Shown here one piece after another: positions 60,046 through 64,000 of a stretch of 64,000 nucleotides of DNA; the first letter of the stretch is position 1, and each line of letters begins with the position of its first letter. The DNA is from Streptomyces changanensis (lineage in GTDB: Bacteria > Actinomycetota > Actinomycetes > Streptomycetales > Streptomycetaceae): contig NZ_CP102332.1 in NCBI RefSeq assembly GCF_024600715.1, positions 1,550,001 to 1,614,000 of the forward strand. The letters are read 5' to 3'. A model generated the notes under the pieces. That model made no database searches. It was given only the letters and a program-made list of their open reading frames with translations, and was not told the origin of the DNA. A program made the position numbers and the translations under genes.

Positions 60046-61373
60046 TGGCGGCCGGGGGGCCCGCCGCACCGGACGGCGCGGTCGGGGGCGGTCTGCGGGG
60101 CGCCCTCGGTGGGCTGACCACGCGCGGCCGGTCGTTCCTGGCGGCCGGGCTGGCGGCGGCGGCCTGCGCGTACGTGCTGGGCCAGCCGGACCTGCTGCGG
60201 GTGGGGCTGCTGCTGGCGGCGCTGCCGCTGGTGTGCGTGACCGTGCTGTACCGCACGCGGTACCGGGTGACGGGCAGCCGGCGGCTCAGCCCGCAGCGGG
60301 TGCCCGCGGGCGCCGAGGCGCGGGTGCGGCTGCGGATGGACAACGTCTCGCGGCTGCCGACCGGGCTGCTCATGCTCCAGGACCAGGTGCCGTACGTGCT
60401 GGGTCCGCGGCCGCGGTTCGTCCTGGACCGGGTGGAGCCGGGCGGCAAGCGCGAGGTCTCCTACCGGGTCCGCTCCGACCTGCGCGGCCGCTACCCCCTG
60501 GGCCCGCTCCAGCTGCGGCTGAGCGACCCGTTCGGGATGTGCGAGCTGACGCGGTCGTTCAGCTCGTACGACCTGCTGACGGTCGTGCCGCGCTCGGAGC
60601 CGCTGCCGCCCGTGCGCCTGGCCGGCGAGGCGCCGGGGTACGGCGACGGACGGCACAGCTCGCTGGCGCAGGTCGGCGAGGACGACGTGCTGCCGCGCGA
60701 GTACCGCTACGGCGACGACCTGCGCCGGGTGCACTGGCGCTCCACGGCCCGCTACGGCGAGCTGATGGTGCGGCGCGAGGAGCAGCCGCAGCAGGCCCGC
60801 TGCACGGTGCTGCTGGACACGCGGGCCGGGGCGTACGACAGCGCCGGGCCGGACTCGGCGTTCGAGTGGGCGGTGTCGGGCGCGGCGTCGGCCGTCACGC
60901 ACCTGCTGGAGCGCGGCTACGCGGTGCGGCTGCTGACGGACTCCGGTGAAGCGCTGCCGGGCGACGGCTCCGACGGGTACGCCGCTCCGGGGCACGACGC
61001 GGCGGATTCGGCGGGTCTGATGATGGACGCCCTGGCCGTCGTCGACCACTCGGCCGGGACGGGCCTGGACGGCGCCCACGACGTGCTGCGGGCCGGCGGC
61101 GAGGGGCTGCTGATCGCGTTCCTCGGGGAGCTGGACGAGGCGCAGGCCGAGCTGGTCGGCCGGATGAGACGGCGCAGCCGGGCGGCCGTCGCCTTCGTCC
61201 GGGACGACGGCGCGGGGTCGCGGGACGCGGTACGGCTGCTGCGGGAGGCCGGCTGGTCGGCGTCGGCCGTACGGCCGGGCGACTCGCTCGCCGCGCTGTG
61301 GCGGCAGGCCGGGCGGGGCGCCGCGGCGGCCGCCGGCGGTGGGACGACGGGCTTCTCGGGGGGTTGGTCATGA
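60042..61373 (+). CDS. DUF58 domain membrane protein
   Basis: A 443-residue protein with two N-terminal transmembrane helices (about 33-50 and 52-68) and a cytoplasmic or extracytoplasmic domain carrying the DUF58 signature REYRYGDDLRRVHWRSTARY, followed by a VWA-like fold (CTVLLDTRAG). DUF58 proteins occur with MoxR ATPases as putative adaptors. GTG at 60042 overlapping the moxR stop; ATG at 60045 in the same frame is equally possible. Confidence 0.9.
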   Translation: MMAAGGPAAPDGAVGGGLRGALGGLTTRGRSFLAAGLAAAACAYVLGQPDLLRVGLLLAALPLVCVTVLYRTRYRVTGSRRLSPQRVPAGAEARVRLRMDNVSRLPTGLLMLQDQVPYVLGPRPRFVLDRVEPGGKREVSYRVRSDLRGRYPLGPLQLRLSDPFGMCELTRSFSSYDLLTVVPRSEPLPPVRLAGEAPGYGDGRHSSLAQVGEDDVLPREYRYGDDLRRVHWRSTARYGELMVRREEQPQQARCTVLLDTRAGAYDSAGPDSAFEWAVSGAASAVTHLLERGYAVRLLTDSGEALPGDGSDGYAAPGHDAADSAGLMMDALAVVDHSAGTGLDGAHDVLRAGGEGLLIAFLGELDEAQAELVGRMRRRSRAAVAFVRDDGAGSRDAVRLLREAGWSASAVRPGDSLAALWRQAGRGAAAAAGGGTTGFSGGWS

Positions 61374-63790
61374 GCGGTGGCGTGCGTCTCACCGTGTGTG
61401 CCCTGATCGCGACGGTGACGGCGGCGTGCGCGCTGCTGCCGCTGGTGGGCGAGGTCGGCTGGTTCGTCCAGGCGGCGCTGATGCTGGCGGTGGTCGGCGG
61501 TGTGGGCGCGGTGGCCCGGCGGGTGCCGGTGGCGCGTCCGCTGACGGTGGCCGCGCAGTTCGCGGCGGGCCTGGTGCTGCTGACGGTGGTGTTCGCCCGG
61601 GAGCAGGCGCTGGCGGGGGTGCTGCCGTCGCCGGCCGTGTTCCAGCGTTTCCATGCGCTGCTGGAGGCGGGCGTCCAGGACGTCGGCCAGTACGCGACCC
61701 CGGCCCCGGCGACGGACGGCATCCGGCTGATGCTGGTCGGCGGTGTCCTGGTGATCGGCCTGGCGGTGGACGCGTTGGCGGTGACCTTCCGCAGCGCGGC
61801 CCCGGCGGGGCTGCCCCTCCTCGCGCTGTACTCGGTCGCGGCCGGCCTGTCGGGCGGCGGCGGGGCGAGCTGGCTGTGGTTCCTGCTGGCGGCCTCCGGG
61901 TACCTGGTGCTGCTGCTCGCCGAGGGCCGGGACCGGCTCGCCCAGTGGGGCCGGGTGTTCGGCGGTCCCAAGGCCCGGCCGGGCGGCCCGGCGGCTTTCG
62001 GGACGGCGGACGGTTCCGCGCCGGCCCCGCTGCGCACGGGGCGGCGCATCGGCGTGCTGACCCTCGGCATCGCGCTGGCCGTCCCGGCGGTGCTGCCCTC
62101 GCTGGGCGGCGGGCTGCTCCACCCGGACGGCGCCGGCGAGGGGGCGGACGGCGGGACGATCTCCGCGGTCAATCCCCTGGTGTCGCTGCAGAACGACCTG
62201 AACCAACCGAAGGACCGCGAGGTCCTGCGGTACCGCACCAACGCCCCGGACGGCTCGGGGCTGTACCTGCGGCTGGTCTCGCTCGACCGGTTCGACGGCA
62301 CGTCGTGGAAGACGTCCGTGCGCGCCGTGGAGGACGTGCCGCCGCGACTGCCGCAGCCGACCGGTCTGAGCGACCGGACGGGCACGACGGAGATCCGCAC
62401 GAACATCTCGGCGGCGGGCGGCTACGAGCAGAAGTGGCTCCCGATGCCGTACCCCGCGACCACCGTGGACGTCGAGGGACGCTGGCGGTACGAGCCGGTC
62501 GGCCGGATGCTCGTCGGCGACGACGGGCAGACGACGAGCGGCGTGCGGTACTCGGTGAGCAGCCTCGTCCTGCGGCCGACCGCCGCGCAGCTGGCGGCGG
62601 CTCCGCCCGCGCCGGGCACGCTGCTGCGCGAGTACACGCAGGTCCCGGACTCACTGCCGCGGGACGTCAAGGCCACGGCCCTGGAGGTCACCGCGGGTGC
62701 GCGGACCGACTACGAGCGTGCCGTGCGGCTCCAGGACTGGTTCGCGACCGAGGGCGGCTTCCAGTACGACACGACGGTCACGTCGGGCACGGGCGTCGGC
62801 GCGATATCCCGGTTCCTGAAGGACAGGAAGGGCTTCTGCGTCCACTACTCGTTCACGATGGCGGCGATGGCCCGCACGCTGAACGTGCCCGCGCGGGTGG
62901 CGGTCGGCTTCATGCCGGGGACACCGTCCGCCGACGGCACGGTGTCGGTGGGCATCAGGGACGCGCACGCCTGGCCGGAGCTGTACTTCGAGGGGGTGGG
63001 CTGGACCCGGTTCGAGCCCACGCCGTCGCGCGGCTCCGTCCCGGAGTACGCGATGTCGGAGGACCCCGTGGGCGACCGGCCGGGCCCGCAGGAGACGGCA
63101 CAGCGCCCGTCGGCGGCCCCGTCGGCGGTGCCGTCGCCGCTGGACAGCTGCGCGCCGGGCGTGACGGGCGCCGAGGGGTGCCCCGGGCCGGTGCCGCAGG
63201 GCGCGCAGCCCTCGTCCGGCTCGGGTTTCCCGCTGGGGCCGGTGCTGCTGGCGGTGGGGGCGGCCGCGGCGGTCGTCCTGCTGCCGCTGACGCCGCTGCT
63301 GTGGCGGCGGCGGGTGCGGGCCCGGCGGCTCGGCCTCGGCGGCCGGGCGGGCGCCGACCCGGCGGTCCGGACGCTCGCCGTGTGGCAGGAGGTCGTGGAC
63401 ACCGCCTGGGACCACGGCGTCCCTCCGGACGACTCGCTCACCGCGCGCGGTACGGCCGCGCGGCTGGTGCGCGAGGGCGGGCTGGAGGGCGAGGCGGCCC
63501 AGGCGGTCCACCGGATCGCGGGCGCGGTCGAGCAGGTGCTGTACGCCCCGGCGCCGCGCGCCGCGGACGGCCTGGTGGAGGACGCCGGGCGGATCCACGC
63601 GGGCCTGCAGGCGGCCGGTACGCGCGGCGGCCGGCTGCGGGCGACGCTCGCGCCGCGGTCGGCGGCCCGGGTGGCCTGGGCGCTGTCGGCGCGCCGCACG
63701 GCGATCGCCCGGCGCTGCTCGACCCACCGCGAACGGCTCGCGACCCGCGTGGCCGCCTCGCTCCGCCGCCCGTCCCGCCAGCGCGGCTAG
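61370..63790 (+). CDS. Membrane transglutaminase-like protein (TgpA-type)
   Basis: An 806-residue protein. About six N-terminal transmembrane helices (1-220) are followed by an extracytoplasmic transglutaminase-core domain (about 440-560), a Pro/Ser-rich linker, one more transmembrane helix (about 625-645) and a DUF4129-like cytoplasmic tail. The catalytic residues are Cys490 (KGFCVHYSF) and His533 (RDAHAWPE); the third position is Glu549 (TRFEPTPS), where Asp is typical. ATG at 61370 overlaps the DUF58 stop (ATGA). It probably acts on cell-surface protein or peptidoglycan peptides; substrate unknown. Confidence 0.9.
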   Translation: MSGGVRLTVCALIATVTAACALLPLVGEVGWFVQAALMLAVVGGVGAVARRVPVARPLTVAAQFAAGLVLLTVVFAREQALAGVLPSPAVFQRFHALLEAGVQDVGQYATPAPATDGIRLMLVGGVLVIGLAVDALAVTFRSAAPAGLPLLALYSVAAGLSGGGGASWLWFLLAASGYLVLLLAEGRDRLAQWGRVFGGPKARPGGPAAFGTADGSAPAPLRTGRRIGVLTLGIALAVPAVLPSLGGGLLHPDGAGEGADGGTISAVNPLVSLQNDLNQPKDREVLRYRTNAPDGSGLYLRLVSLDRFDGTSWKTSVRAVEDVPPRLPQPTGLSDRTGTTEIRTNISAAGGYEQKWLPMPYPATTVDVEGRWRYEPVGRMLVGDDGQTTSGVRYSVSSLVLRPTAAQLAAAPPAPGTLLREYTQVPDSLPRDVKATALEVTAGARTDYERAVRLQDWFATEGGFQYDTTVTSGTGVGAISRFLKDRKGFCVHYSFTMAAMARTLNVPARVAVGFMPGTPSADGTVSVGIRDAHAWPELYFEGVGWTRFEPTPSRGSVPEYAMSEDPVGDRPGPQETAQRPSAAPSAVPSPLDSCAPGVTGAEGCPGPVPQGAQPSSGSGFPLGPVLLAVGAAAAVVLLPLTPLLWRRRVRARRLGLGGRAGADPAVRTLAVWQEVVDTAWDHGVPPDDSLTARGTAARLVREGGLEGEAAQAVHRIAGAVEQVLYAPAPRAADGLVEDAGRIHAGLQAAGTRGGRLRATLAPRSAARVAWALSARRTAIARRCSTHRERLATRVAASLRRPSRQRG

Positions 63791-63795
63791 CCGGG

Positions 63796-63824
63796 CCGGC
63801 GGCGTGCCGCTGGGGCGCCGCCGG
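63796..63824 (+). terminator. Candidate terminator after the transglutaminase gene
   Basis: CCGGCGGCG (63796-63804) pairs perfectly with CGCCGCCGG (63816-63824), 11-nt loop, 6 bp after the stop codon. The remaining bases to 64000 hold only G/C-rich short repeats (GCCGGGC, GGAGA) and no recognisable gene. Confidence 0.5.
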
Positions 63825-64000
63825 GCCGGAGAGACTCGGCGGCGGGCTCGTAGCACCTGCGCCGGGCCTCGGGAAGCACGAGCCCGGCCGAGGGCACGGC
63901 CCCGGGCCGGAGGGCGCGCCGCTGGGGCCGAAGGACTTGCCGCCGGCCTCGGAGATGTGCGACGCCGGGCTTTGAGGCGCGGCCGGGCTTGGAGACGCGC

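Overview
The window is chromosomal DNA from a high-GC actinobacterium, almost certainly a Streptomyces. The evidence is very strong third-position G/C in every gene, many GTG starts, Tat and Sec exported proteins, and the gene order itself: hisD-C-B-H-A-F and trpE, then dnaE, phoD, ileS, divIVA-ylmG-sepF-ylmE-ylmD-ftsZ, and the murein/division (dcw) cluster up to rsmH. This is core chromosome. I see no prophage, insertion sequence, CRISPR array, tRNA/rRNA gene or specialised-metabolite cluster.

Layout. (1) 1-7.9 kb: histidine operon on the minus strand (hisD, hisC, hisB, a 55-residue membrane protein, hisH, priA/hisA, a RidA-like protein, hisF), then hisI and the start of trpE. A plus-strand TIGR03085-type gene lies between hisF and hisI. 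Most junctions are 4-bp ATGA/GTGA overlaps. (2) 8-17 kb: accessory but conserved genes: a beta-helix-like membrane protein, an unknown protein, a Lon N-domain protein, a YbaK deacylase, a proline-rich membrane protein, an ABC exporter pair, a NYN/PIN-like nuclease and a 54-residue basic protein. (3) 17.3-20.8 kb: dnaE, the replicative DNA polymerase alpha subunit. (4) 21-32 kb: DUF2252 protein, a membrane protein plus a membrane-anchored CPVC thioredoxin-like protein, a small secreted protein, a degenerate stretch of pseudogene fragments, Tat-exported PhoD, an M43-type metalloprotease, a dienelactone-hydrolase-like protein, an MscS channel and a Na+/H+ antiporter. (5) 32-36 kb: GNAT, RluA-type pseudouridine synthase, lspA, and a lysine-rich TraR/DksA-like protein. 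(6) 35.7-39.2 kb: T-box-controlled ileS, whose product has an altered HIGH signature. (7) 39.2-39.9 kb: a 710-bp non-coding gap with a terminator, a 112-bp large hairpin and a 29-bp tandem array. (8) 39.9-57.9 kb: divIVA, ylmG, sepF, ylmE, pgeF, ftsZ, ftsQ, murG, ftsW, murD, mraY, murF, murE, ftsI, ftsL, rsmH, all on the minus strand. (9) 58.2-63.8 kb: beta-carbonic anhydrase and a MoxR ATPase - DUF58 - transglutaminase operon on the plus strand.

The genes form a few functional blocks: histidine (and the shared PriA step of tryptophan) synthesis; replication; lipid-linked peptidoglycan precursor synthesis (MurE/F/D, MraY, MurG) coupled to septation (FtsZ/SepF/FtsQ/L/I/W) and polar growth (DivIVA); and export or surface functions. 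I did not find an unmistakably new system. The items that most deserve a second look are the hairpin plus minisatellite between ileS and divIVA, the scrambled phoD/thioredoxin remnants at about 24.7-25.0 kb, the GAHH signature of IleS, and the Lys/Ala/Pro-rich TraR-like protein with an Asp in place of its fourth zinc cysteine. All starts, family names and promoter calls come from reading the sequence; no database search was run.
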